Shown here piece after piece: positions 11,001 through 20,982 of a DNA stretch of 64,000 bases. The stretch is from Neodiprion pinetum. Lineage: Eukaryota > Arthropoda > Insecta > Hymenoptera > Diprionidae. The notes beneath the pieces are model-generated. The model searched no databases and was not told the DNA's origin. It saw only the letters and a program-made list of their open reading frames with translations. Location: assembly GCF_021155775.2 (NCBI RefSeq), contig NC_060232.1, forward strand, positions 18,545,922 through 18,609,921, given 5' to 3'. The position numbers and the translations under genes were made by a program. How positions within the stretch are numbered: the first letter of the stretch is position 1; each line of letters starts with the position of its first letter.

Positions 11001-11093
11001 CAATGATACATTTGAGCCTGAGTCATATATTCCAGTTACTTCTAATGTGTCATTCAGTAATATTTTGAGTTTGATTAATGGTGGGATTCTGAG
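8001..11093 (-). CDS. pol: Ty3/Gypsy pol polyprotein (PR-RT-RNaseH-IN)
   Basis: About 1030 codons are open from the frameshift point at 11093 to the stop at 8001. The aspartic protease motif YDSGSNVSL lies about 25 codons in. Reverse transcriptase follows with CLPFGLKTSPAIFQ and the catalytic YIDD box, then RNase H beginning at HTDAS, then an integrase with an HHCC zinc finger (H-H around NFAHLG, then CKCCEIC) and a DDE core starting at SIDTIGGF. The C-terminus has a GPFRV-type (GPY/F) module and no chromodomain. The first Met at 11003 is inside the protease, so translation must enter by frameshifting from gag. No internal stop is seen. Confidence 0.93.
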   Translation of the reverse strand, partial: LRIPPLIKLKILLNDTLEVTGIYDSGSNVSLINAKILNLKNSNSAYEKKINLRTINGVNQTEGTIRVKIKILKIEREMDVFVVNNDNFNYEFLIGLDCIQKFNLKQNEKLEIEQQTPDTAGKTEKLQVDSQKDRETPKAISNETRQINFNEHLNVDKFNISINHLNHHQKFVIENLLEKYKTLFAKDKYDIGSVRDYEARIELTTEKYCSKRPYRCTIEDKKEMESQISELLKRNLIEESYSPFAAPVTLAYKRDENKRSRLCIDFRDLTKIVIPQKQPFPLIEDLVAKTRNSRYFSKLDINSAFWSIPLRIEDRSKTGFITQEGHFQWTCLPFGLKTSPAIFQRILSNIIRKHKLSDFTVNYIDDILVFSQSFEEHVKQISLLLEAIKIEGFRLKFAKCTFAEESVTYLGHIIKNNSIAPIKDNLIAIRNFPVPQTQKNVRQFLGKINFYNEYVPNISIILDPLHNLLRKGQKFIWSKDCQEAFGKIKQYLCTQPVLAIFDPNLPIHIHTDASIKGVGAVLKQPQPANEMRKEIEKPVAYFSKKLNEAQKKRKAIYLECLGIKEAVKYWQHWLMGRSFKVFSDHKPLEKLNIKARTDEELGDLTYYLSQYDMEIIYRPGKENLEADCLSRNPVLDTHENDEEILKVVNLITLQEIIKDQKQNQDLLPNDKRLELKNEIYYKKSQKREKIVLSEDFSKELIKKTHRNFAHLGINQLENKIAKHYTAKNLKKNIKEICKCCEICIKNKSRGQKKIGLMSQLGPAKHPFEIVSIDTIGGFGGSRSTKKYLHLLVDHFTRFGYILTSKTQNSNDFIKLTQKVLKNNNIGMILSDQYPGINSKEFKQFLNGENIPIVFTAVNTAFSNGLNERLNQTIVNKIRCQINEEENKRKAWTTIAHECIRRYNETEHTVTKFSPKHLLEGSDTTTLPLELRRPTINEDLERDRKTALENSIKYHAYNKKIYNKNRKDYTIQVGEYVYVENGNRLNRKKLDELRIGPFRVLEKVSNSIYSVDTGHKKSESNLFHIAKLIPA

Positions 11094-11848
11094 TTTTTTG
11101 GCTCGTAATTGAGCTCTGTTCCTAGCGTCACGTTATTCACCATTTTTATTTTGTTCTCCCTGAACCAACAGGATGATTCAGGGTGAAAACGTATACCTTT
11201 GTTTCTGTCTTTGCAGATTTTGCACGGCGTTTTCTCTGCTTTTTCTTTGGTGTCGGGAGTTTTGTTTTTTCTTTCGAACTTATTTTTTTGAACTAGGTGT
11301 TCCAATTTCCCTATGTCGTTATACAGGTCTTCGGTTTCGGTCAGGGTCTCTCTGTCGATTCTGTCGGCTACAAAGTTTGGCAGGCCACTTGCGATGAGGT
11401 CTATCAAAGTACCCGTACCAATCGTTTTTCTCACTTCTAGCAATAATTTTTCTTTTTTTATCGCGTATTCTAGTATTTTCTCTAGCAGAGCCATCATCTT
11501 TCCGTCCGAGTCTTTCGGCTGGGGTGCGGCTGTAGCCTTCTCTTCTTTGATCTCCTCCAGGAAATATTCTCCGAATTGTACATTGTCATCTTCGTCTCGA
11601 TATGTTGCTTTTAATTCTTCTGATAAAGTGATCCAAACCTGTCGTGATTGGTGTCTCTTCTTCAGCGTATTCTTTACCTTAGCAAACGTCTGTGTTTTGG
11701 CTAACTCGGTGTGTAGAGTGGTTGGCTGGTGTTCGTCTGGAACTCCGAATGAGCGGCCGTCCGGTGTCTCGATTGAGGTTAGGCACAGCACGTTCGTTTT
11801 CCCATCCGAAGTCCCTCTTATCGTGAACCCGAATCTCAATTTATCCAT
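11075..11848 (-). CDS. gag: Ty3/Gypsy gag protein
   Basis: The 257-aa frame starts 31 bp after the 5' LTR. The middle is charged and helical; the C-terminal part has an atypical zinc-knuckle-like array, CKICKDRNKGIRFHPESSC (C-x2-C-x9-H-x4-C). Gag would form the particle and bind the RNA. The stop at 11075-11077 lies 16 bp after a slippery heptamer, so pol is made as a gag-pol fusion. The N-terminal half is not recognisable by sequence alone, which is usual for gag. Confidence 0.85.
   Translation of the reverse strand: MDKLRFGFTIRGTSDGKTNVLCLTSIETPDGRSFGVPDEHQPTTLHTELAKTQTFAKVKNTLKKRHQSRQVWITLSEELKATYRDEDDNVQFGEYFLEEIKEEKATAAPQPKDSDGKMMALLEKILEYAIKKEKLLLEVRKTIGTGTLIDLIASGLPNFVADRIDRETLTETEDLYNDIGKLEHLVQKNKFERKNKTPDTKEKAEKTPCKICKDRNKGIRFHPESSCWFRENKIKMVNNVTLGTELNYEPKNSESHH
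11093..11099 (-). promoter_or_regulatory. -1 ribosomal frameshift heptamer A-AAA-AAC
   Basis: On the minus strand gag codons read CCA AAA AAC, giving the canonical X-XXY-YYZ heptamer in the correct phase. A one-base backward slip leads straight into the open pol frame, which runs to the protease motif without a stop. The gag stop follows shortly. A downstream stimulatory stem-loop was not worked out. Confidence 0.85.
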
Positions 11849-11879
11849 CGTGGGTTTTCTTTACGAAAATGTTGTTTTA

Positions 11880-12264
11880 TAATATGTTCTTCTCGAATTA
11901 GGAATTAATGGCGAGTAAATAAACGGATGGTTTCTCTGTAAAACAAAGATTTTCTTTAATCACGTTTTCTCTACAATCTTACAAACTTGATAATCAACAA
12001 TATCTTATATTCTAGCTTTTAACCATTACCTGTAAAACAAAGAAACAACATTCAATGTTTATTTTCCACGCTGTTCTTTCTTTATTTCACTTCTTGGAGG
12101 TTATATTATTTTATGGAGCTCTTCTTCGACCAACTTTTCTCCCCACGTGTCTCTCCTTACGTAATGCCTCTCTCGCACAATCAGATGCCTGTTTTATCTA
12201 CCCGCACTTCGTGCGGGAGATTTTGAATTAAGAGATTGAGGGAGTGCAATGCGTCTACCTTACA
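11880..12264 (-). repeat. 5' LTR of the Ty3/Gypsy element
   Basis: In element orientation it begins TGTAAGGTAGAC and carries the same hairpin as the 3' LTR. It directly precedes the short leader and gag ATG, so it holds the promoter. No canonical tRNA primer-binding site (such as a TGGCGCC-type sequence) is visible in the 31-bp leader. Confidence 0.9.
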
Positions 12265-12270
12265 TCTATA

Positions 12271-13050
12271 CCAATTCGCGTTCAATATATAGGAAGGGTA
12301 TAATGTATCCCCACGCAAAAAAATAATCGTGAATAAAATTTAATGGACGTATGTCTAATTCATAAAACCATGAAGACTTATTAACAGCCAATGCATTCCA
12401 TTCATTATTATATGATAATGAAGATGTATGCGTACATGTGCAATGTACATACACTACATGAAAATATACAAAATATTCAGATTCGATAATTTTCAGATAA
12501 TTTCCGACAACTATTATATACAAAATCAATGAGAAAATCGAATAGAATCAATGTTTTTGATTCACTGAGTTGACGTGGGAATCCCCATATATAATGTAGT
12601 TTATGACTTCTAATGTCAACGCTGAAAATACTAAGTAGTATTCTTCTGGAGCGTTGCATAACGGCATGCTGGGTAAGTAAAATCCAATATCAATAGTGGT
12701 CCTTATACTATATGATGCGATGGCTTAATTCCAGCGAGCTGCTCGAAAGTTGAATTCAAATTGAATCATTGATTTTGCTATAAATAATATATCGATAGAT
12801 CATTTCAGATGTTATTGGGAATAATAAAACTTCAACGAATATCGTAAGAATTACCTTGGAAATTTCACGGGTTATGCTACCCTGCAATGAAATCAAGGGT
12901 TCACCACCAATCTTTTACATATTATATTTTCGCGATGACACCCACATTTTAGAGATTACCCTCAACAAGAGTTAGGTGTATCCCTTGGGATTGCAGGGGA
13001 CAATCCAGGCAATGTTGATAGAGCACGCTCACATTTACCATCAGTTAAAT
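12271..13050. other. AT-rich non-coding DNA
   Basis: No recognisable coding sequence, RNA gene or repeat. Short frames here have biased AT-rich composition and no domain. Confidence 0.4.
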
Positions 13051-13325
13051 TTTGGGGATATGAATTACCTGCATCGTTGAAGGTGTACTTTTAACATCGA
13101 GGATTCACCTTCATGTCTTGGGGATTAATTACCTTCAACGTTGGAGGTGTACCTTGAACGTTGAGGCTACACTTTCAACATCCAGGGTTCACCTTCAACT
13201 CTTGGGCATGAACCTTCAATTGTTGAGGGTTTATCTCCAACAGTTGGAGATAAACCCTCCATTAATGATGGTTTACCTTCAATTTTACCTAAATTTTGAG
13301 GCTTACCCCCAAAAGTTGAGGATTT
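13051..13325. repeat. Degenerate minisatellite, about 25-30 bp period
   Basis: About ten diverged units share a core like ACCTTCAACNTTGAGG (for example near 13131, 13150, 13190, 13210, 13276). Some units are in inverted sense (GTTGGAGATAAACC). Spacing varies, so this is an old tandem array. The frame that crosses it simply translates the repeat. Confidence 0.75.
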
Positions 13326-14660
13326 TGTTCCGTGAGGGTAGAGCCTCTGAAATATCTTATTTCCTACTTGCTACAGTGTTCCCTCCCGGAATCTTGGATG
13401 CGTGACTCCAGTTCTGGCGCTCTTTTGCAAATACTTTGCTACTCGATATCGGAAAACCCATCAATTTTGGTTCCGTCCAGGGTTCAGGGAGCCGTTTGTA
13501 ACAGGCATGAAAAATGCCAAGTGACCATACACATCTGACTCCGTTATCATGAATTTCATATCGGAGTAGTCATATTCTGTAGATTCAATATGTTTTTCCA
13601 AACTAACATCAATCAAGTTGAACACTTCATCAAAACTACCGTATGGGGTAGCTGTCAAATTTCCCACACCTCACTTCAGGAATTAGAATATTTTTATCAC
13701 TGCTCTTGGAATATATTCACAATTAGGCAACGTGGTTAGGTGAATGTGATAAAACTTTTGAATTGCATGGTGAACAACCGTGCTATTGCAGATGGGCCTG
13801 CAGCTTTTATTCTATTACATGTTTTAGCCCAGTCTTGGTTGGAGTTGTATATATACAAAGTAATAATAATTCGTATTTTGATACTCTTCAATCTTACGTC
13901 TTATCGCCATCGCATCGCATATGACTTCGTCACTGATGGAATAAAAATGTATCCTATGAAATATGGTATTCTGCGCCTTACAATCTTTTTTTACATCAAG
14001 CTCAAAATGATCGCCCTATTGTCACTCATCTATAGAATAATTTTTCAATGATTTTCTGAGGGGCAACTGTTCTTTCGTGAAAAAGATGGCTTATAAATTT
14101 TTCACACGGTTGTTATAGAGCACGTTCAGATGGTTCCTTATTCATTATCCCGACTATTTCAACGCGACTATTTCAAGATAACCCTAAAAGTGAAGGCATC
14201 ATTATTCAAGAAATTGAAGCTATATTCGTTCCAATTTTGACACCACAATATTATTATGGATGAAAAAATCGATTTCAATGATGTTCACTGATTAATTTCT
14301 TACATTTACGAACTTCTCAACACTGGCTTTGATATTCATTTATCGTGAGAGGGGAGAAAATATGTAATAATATTTTCGCCGGGTAGACCATACAGACAGG
14401 CTTCTGTTCACGGAAACGGATAGTTCGTGGGCTCGCGCGCGTTCAAATTTCAATGAACTTTGCACGATCAGCGACCGTCCATTCAATTTTCCCGCGTCTG
14501 TTGGACATGTTATTCAGGAAACAGCGACCGAGTAAAATCACGAGTCTGCGAGTCAGGAAGTTAAGTCAAGATTTAGGCACGCTACAGGGTGTGAAAACCC
14601 ACGATTAACGGAGGGACTACGGCTACCGTGCACAGTGGACTGAGATACCAAATTTACGGA
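13326..14660. other. Non-coding DNA, no feature recognised
   Basis: AT-rich sequence with short frames only. A 68-codon minus-strand frame at 13461-13667 has protein-like composition but no recognisable motif. No repeat shared with other parts of the window was noticed. Confidence 0.3.
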
Positions 14661-14673
14661 GGTATTAGTAGAG

Positions 14674-15259
14674 AATGTATTGGTAAATCTTGGTGAACGG
14701 TCAATGAAAGTAAACGTGTATTTATATTTTAGAATAGGGAGGTAATGACACCATTATCATTGTGTCGGCATCGTTTTAACTATTTTAACTATACTCAACC
14801 CTTTCTTAAACCTTCTTAATCTCTTGAGTTATGCATTGTGAATATATATAGTTATTTCATTTATTAACTTTCAAATCTTTTGCACCTAACCTTTCTAACA
14901 ATTAGAGAAGACGCCAATGTCTATTTTCATCCAATTGAAGGACCATCTTTCTCCATTTTGTATTTTATGATTGTGACCAATGTCTCAATCCCCCTTCTTA
15001 TACAAGGTAAATTACTTCTTAATTTCGATAATCTTTTTAATCATAATAGTTATACGATATGTTCGCTCTAATCTACAATAGATACTAACTTTCAATAGTA
15101 TTACATCCATAGAAGTTTATGTCTAACCGAGAAAATTTATGTTCTCAACAGTCAAATACAAAATTGATCGTTCTGAGGAGAGCCCCTGTCCACGCCGAAA
15201 CGTTAACGAAAATACACGTTTGCTTTCATTGACCGTTCACCAAGATTTACCAATACATT
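14674..15259. mobile_element. Inverted-repeat MITE, about 586 bp
   Basis: Arms at 14674-14723 and 15209-15259 are about 94% inverted matches over 50 bp, containing GGTAAATCTTGGTGAACGGTC. The interior is AT-rich with no gene. Related sequence (CTTGGTGATCGGTCAAT and ACGAGGTCGAGAAT) occurs at 45.17-45.23 kb. The superfamily cannot be assigned because the target duplication is unclear. Confidence 0.7.
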
Positions 15260-16186
15260 ACATACGAGGTCGAGAATATCAATTCTTCATTAGTAGAGAA
15301 TAATGTATTTCTCAGATTCTAAGTCGCGTCAATGGTAATGGTTATAAATTTGAGTGAGGATTGAAATTGAAGTTGTCACTTGATAATTTTTTTTTCTACG
15401 AATCGCAAAATATTTTTTGGAGTTTAAAATGAATACATTTTAAATACGGGCTAAAACGTTTCATTTCAGCCAACCTGAAATGAATACCATGAACACAATT
15501 ATTGTCCGGTTTGAAAAAATCAGAGATGGCTACGAAAACGATTATGTAGAGATTCGGGAAAAAATCATTTGTAAGGAGTTAAAATTGTGGCAAAATGCCT
15601 TCCCCCAAATGGAGGGCGAATGCTCGAAGGCGGAAAGGGGCACAAATTGGGCCTAAACTACAATAGTGCGCCGGCGTTCCACGGCCCGCCAGCATGAAGC
15701 TTCTCTCACCGTCCTTTTTTTGGCCGCCACGTCATGTGCGATTTTGTAGACCTAGCCCCGAACCAAACTAGGAGATACCAGCCAACTCGTTGACAACTCT
15801 CGGTCCGACGGTCATGTGTCCGCGGACTGAAGCACGGCTCCCGCAGCGTGGTTTTCATGATAATCTCAAGGAAATGGGTGCAAGGATAAAAGCCACAAAA
15901 TAATCTGGATATACGGTAGATGTATGGGTTCGATGTCCGTAACCGTGTTGATAATATAGAGCTTCGATTTAGCTGGGTGACGGTCAAGGGTGAAATGATG
16001 CAATTCAGAATCGATTATGTTTTTACGCGACGTTTCAGCAGGCCCCACTTACTATCTTTAGGTTTGTTTGATGTAACAAAAGTAACAAATTCTACATAAA
16101 AACTATATGTTGTTAATAATTTTACTACTGTAAGGAATGCCACTGTTTAATCTTATTATTAGTAGTATAGCAATGCCAGTTCTGGA
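15260..16186. other. Non-coding DNA before the Polinton terminus
   Basis: No domain, RNA or repeat was recognised. Composition becomes more GC-rich at 15590-15880, where short minus-strand frames occur but show no motif. Confidence 0.3.
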
Positions 16187-16925
16187 TACAAACACCTTCT
16201 TTACCGGCGAAACTCTTCCCAAACGAAAACACTCGAAGGTTACCCCTACCCTCTTCAGATAAAATGCGCTCTACATTAGCATCGTTACCATCGTTTTCGT
16301 CATCTGATTAACGATCGTCGTTTAAAAACTTTACAAATTACCATAGTTTGACCCCTCGTCGGATAAATTGCGCTCCTTGTCGGTGAAAATAATCCTCCAA
16401 ATTACCATACTTCTTACCCATATCAGATAAAAAGCGCTCTCGGTTACCATGTTCATCGACCCTGGATCCTCGGGCTTTCGAGCGCACCCCGTGAATCCAC
16501 GGACGTCCGACCGAAAATCTACGCACGTGTCAGGTTGAGCTTCCGGAAAGTTCGAGAAGATTCTCTGACGATCGAAAGCCTTCGAGTGGGAGGTACTACG
16601 TTAGGAGGCTCATGCAACGAACCTGAACGAATTTAGGCCGGAAAACAGTTCTCGGAATCGTCCGGCGTGCTTCGACTTGATGTTGAGCGGCCCGCGTTCA
16701 AAGGATTTCGGTGCGACGTCGAATTCTGGAAAGTTCTGTAGCCGTGAGAAGTACCCGCTTTGGCCGTGACCGAATTTTAGATCGACATATAATTCTCGAA
16801 ATCGTCCGACGAAATTAACTCCCGGAATCGTTTGGCGTGTTTCGACTTGACGTTAAGCGGCCTGCAGTCAAAGGACTTTGGTGCAACGTTGAATTTCTGG
16901 AAGGTTTTGACGTCGCGAGGAAGCT
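16187..16925 (+). repeat. Left terminal inverted repeat of Polinton copy 2
   Basis: Reading inwards, it begins near ACAAACACCTTCTTTACCGG and contains GATAAAATGCGCTCT-type motifs, a GTCAGGTTGAGCTTCCGGAA segment, then repeated units with ATTCTCGGAATCGTCCGGCG and GTCAAAGGATTTCGG. The reverse complement of 40.2-41.0 kb shows the same succession with many differences, so both arms are old. Confidence 0.85.
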
Positions 16926-17872
16926 GCAATGGTTCATAACGGAATGATTTCGTCAGACGTATGGGGCACCCACTCTTCGTACAGCATCTTCATGTGTTTG
17001 GAGTCACAATTAAACCTATATAAAATCACGAGGTGGTTGACACTTGTCGGTTATGTTCGTAAATTATTTCTGTCTCACTCTGTTCTACTGCACTAGTGCG
17101 TAGGCCTCGAAATCGTGAACCTGACACCCGTAGGCAAAGTAAAACATCGCCATCTACTGACACTACTATATTTTCGTATATGACTCTGGCGATTAGTTCA
17201 CTAGCACAGCTCTCTCGTACGTGAGGCGTGTGAAACTTCATCGCCAAGTCTTTCCTGCCCTACCATCGTACACGCGATACAATGGTCAAGTCACGTTGTT
17301 GTTTACTGTATTATCTGGGAAACGGGAATAATAATGTCCACACGATACACAGGTTTTCCCAAAGTCCCAAAACCTTAATTCATCGCCGATTCTTCAACAG
17401 CGGAGTAAGGCGCGTTACGAAGCCACATGCCCAACGCAGACTGGTGCCTCAAGAGCGTCGCAGGGCTACGTCTCTCATACGTACACACACCTCACGCATA
17501 CCTTTACGCCTCGCTCATACTCGTACACTACATTTACCCATAGAAGGGACCGTGCCAGCGTGAAGCAGTCATTCTAAAGCAAGTCTTACAACTATAGCTT
17601 TGTTAAGTGTGCGATCGAAAGAAGAAAAAACAAACATTGATTCCGAAAAGTGCTTGAAATTAATGAAAATCATGGAGACACCGCTTAAGATTTCATCTGA
17701 GAAATCTTCACCGACAGAGATTCCAAAGTGAATTCGATTTCGAAACCAAAATACCAGACTTTTGAATAAAATTTTACGAAACAACGCCTCGACGATCGGA
17801 CAGAAGATACGAATTTTGACCACAATTGGAATCTTTAAATCGTTGACAGTTAAATTTCAACAGTTTTAAAAA
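16926..17872. other. Polinton interior between TIR and PolB, no gene recognised
   Basis: A 93-codon plus-strand frame (17282-17563) and an 84-codon minus-strand frame lie here, but neither shows a recognisable motif. The part just before 17873 is likely PolB leader. It could hold a decayed small Polinton gene. Confidence 0.35.
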
Positions 17873-20800
17873 ATGGGTGACGGATTACAAAGCCGACGAA
17901 GAAGCGATCGAGTACAGTGGGAAGATTTGGAAATGGCTTTCGAGGGCCGCATTAGAACGGGAGCCGTAATCAATCTGCGGCATAAGGACTTAGCAGGTTC
18001 TTGAAAGATGCAAAACACCTCGTCGATGCAAGATTGAACAAAATGCTGCAAAAGGCAGGAACTTTAGAAGCGAACTGTGTCTTGTCCCAAAGTTAGTTTA
18101 ACGAATAACGCTAAAATTACAGAGGAAATTAAGAGGAATAAAAGATATTGAACTTTTTAGTACTGAAAGTCAAGTCATCCCGCAACTAACGGACATATAC
18201 GGGTGGTTTGAAGAGAATGTGAAGCAAAAAGTGTTGGCCAAAGTGGAGGATTCCCAAGAAAAAGACTCTGGTTGGTCGTTGGCCGAAATAATAAATTTGA
18301 CTGTGGATATTAACAAGTATGTGCCATTACGGGGGGGTGTGTTCACATACACACCACTACCTGAAGATATTCAAGATAAGAAGGCTGTCGTCAACATTCG
18401 TAACGGCGACCCATATTGCTTTCTTTGGTCGGTCACTGCAGCCCCCTGTTGAGTCAACAACAATCCCAGCGTAGTCACTTCGTATCCGCATTGCAGCTCA
18501 GTGCTACGGTACGACGGTTTGAATTTTACAATGTCTTTAGCTCAAATGCCAAAATTTGAAAAACTTAACAAACTTTCGATCGATGTCTATGGTATAGAAT
18601 GAACTGAAATAAAACAAGAGCACAGTGAAATTGTACCCAGTTACTTCAGCCGAAACGAGTCTGATAAACCTTATTCCATGTTTGGGGGATTGGCTGCATG
18701 CAAAATAAAGCATATGCCCTTTTTTTATTGTTTCAACACACAAAATAACTTTATTTATAAAACATATGGTTGTGTGTCGTGAGAGAGTCAGATGCGTGGC
18801 GTGCGTAGCTGCTAACTGACGAGCTCGAGGCGCAGAGCATCGAGCGACAAGGAAAACACAGAACAAGAAAAACGGGGTGGGGGGACGGTCAACCGTCACT
18901 GCACTCCGTAGAATTGTTTACACTCTGTCCCTGTAAGACCGCGCTGCATGAAAATTCGAAGAGAAAACACGAACAAGCCTGTAATTCGTCTTTTAATGTA
19001 AGAGACTGAAATTGATGAAGATTATGATGATGATACGGAAAATTATGAAAAGAAAGTAACACATCATTTTGCATGGTTTCGAAATTTATTGTGATTAACA
19101 AGATCACCTAGACACCGTGTTCATACTTAGTTATGCGATAGGTGTCTGTGACACTTTCAATCTGAAAGATGTTTGTTGAAGCCCAGAGTTGATTACATGA
19201 GTTTGAACTAAACCATAGTTATTTTACCAACGGAAGAGGGCAAGATTCTAACATTCTAAAATTTTAAGCACAAAGAAACCGTTCTGTTCTGCATTTACTC
19301 GGATCTTAAATGTTTACTGCAATCTACTCTTAAAAGTTTCGGGGAAAAACGAACCATTTATCCAAAGCATATTCCATACAGTAAAGCTTATAATCTGCAT
19401 TGTGCGTCCAACGATTCAATTTCGAAATTCAAAATTAACCGTGGAGAGACTTGCATTCAATGGTTCAAGAATGAGTTAGTGGAGTTGGCACATTTGTTCG
19501 AAGTATATTTGGGAACTGTTGTACCTATGGAACCTCTGACGCGTGATCAAATTTACGAATTTCTATCTGCTAAAATATGTCATATTTGTGAAAAACCTTT
19601 CACGTCCGAAAACGTGAACCATCGTGATCACTGTCATTTCACAAGAAAGTATCGTGGTGCTGCTCATTCGGGCAGTATTTTAAATTATCAAAATTCACAT
19701 GCTATCCCAGTGGTATTCCACAATCTATCAGGTTACGATTCGCATTTTCTAATAAAAGCATTCGCGACATCTATAGAAGATACTCTTCAGTTTTTACCCG
19801 TTAATAAAGAAAAGTAGATATCGTTCACTAAATAAGTCAAGCAAATGGATGGAAAGTTGAGATTCCTAGATTTGTTTCTTTCATGCCCAGCAGCTTTGAG
19901 ACATTAGCATCGTATTTAGGTGATGATCAGAAAACAATGACATGCAAATTTTGCAGTACCTTGGATGAATTTCAATTGTTGACCAGAAAAAGTTTTTTTT
20001 CCGTACGAATACATCGATAACTGGGAGAAGCTCGAGAGCAGATGACTACCAACATAAGAACAATTTCATTCTGAATTGAACGACCAGGACGTAGCAGATG
20101 ACGATTACGCGCACGCATGCAGTTTGGCAAACCTTCAGCATTCAAACTTTGGGAGAATATTCGGACTTATATTTACAGACGGAAGTTTTTTCACTGGCTG
20201 ACGTTTTTAAAATTTTCGACAGAATTGTTCGACGACGTATGGAATGGACCCGTTACATTATTTTACCGCGCCCGGGCGACAGTTTGACGTAATACTAAAG
20301 TGTACCATCATCGAGCTCGAGCTTTTCACTGATTTATTTAGATACGATTATGTTTATCGAAAAAGGTATTCGTGGCGGTGCGCGGTCTATCGCAATGCTC
20401 AAACAGGCATGCAAAGGCCAACAACAGGTATATTGGAGAGGCATTCGATCCAGAAGTCGAAGAATCGTATCTCATGTACTTCGACGTTAACAATTTGTAC
20501 GGTGCTACTATGAGCTTTGCTCTGCCATGCAGTTCCTTTAAATGGATATCAAATTTTAAACAATGCGACGTTCTTACCACCTCGGACGAAGCGGAGTTCG
20601 GTTACATATTAGAAGTAGATTTGAAATATCCTGACGAATTGCATGAAATGCATAAAGATTCACCACTGTGTCCGAAACATGACGTACCTCCGATTTCGAG
20701 CAGTAAACAGTCGAAATTGACCACAACGATACTTTCCAAACAAAACGACGTTATTCATTATCGCGTTTTCAAATAATGTTTGCAATTAGGCCTAAGGTTA

Positions 20801-20982
20801 TTAAAAATTCACAGAGTTCTGTAATTCTGGCAAACACCATGGTTCAAAAATGATATAGATTTGAATACAGATTGACGGAGAAAATCCATGAACGAATTCG
20901 AAAAAAAATTTTACAAACTAATGATTAACGCAGTTTTTTGTAAAACGATGGAAAATGTTAGGAAGTACAGAGATATCTACTA
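17873..20982 (+). pseudogene. Polinton protein-primed type B DNA polymerase, decayed and truncated
   Basis: Fragments in changing frames follow the Polinton PolB order. The N-terminus (WEDLEMAFEGRIRTG) starts at the ATG at 17873; ADSGW-like and NINKY-type sequence follows at 18260-18340; a zinc-binding-like stretch is at about 19150-19250; the exonuclease segment has NHRDHCHFTRKYRGAAH and FHNLSGYDSHFL at 19600-19760; the palm motif A appears as YFDVNNLYGATMS near 20480; motif B remains as FYKLMINAVFCKTMENVRK near 20920. Motif C (DTDS) is absent because LTR-element DNA replaces the sequence after 20982. Many stops and frameshifts make it non-functional. Confidence 0.85.

Larger units (their letters stand above)
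7523..12270 (-). mobile_element. Young Ty3/Gypsy LTR retrotransposon with 6-bp target duplication
   Basis: The element spans 7529-12264 on the minus strand and is flanked by TCTATA on both sides (7523-7528 and 12265-12270). Its 385-bp LTRs appear identical except for one base in the last three, and gag and pol are open. The leader between the 5' LTR and the gag ATG is only 31 bp. Order is gag, protease, RT, RNase H, integrase; no envelope gene is present. Identical LTRs imply recent insertion. Confidence 0.92.

Noticed and set aside
13118..13405. 95-codon frame with repeated leucine-rich phrases
   Set aside because: It is a translation of the degenerate minisatellite at 13.05-13.33 kb.
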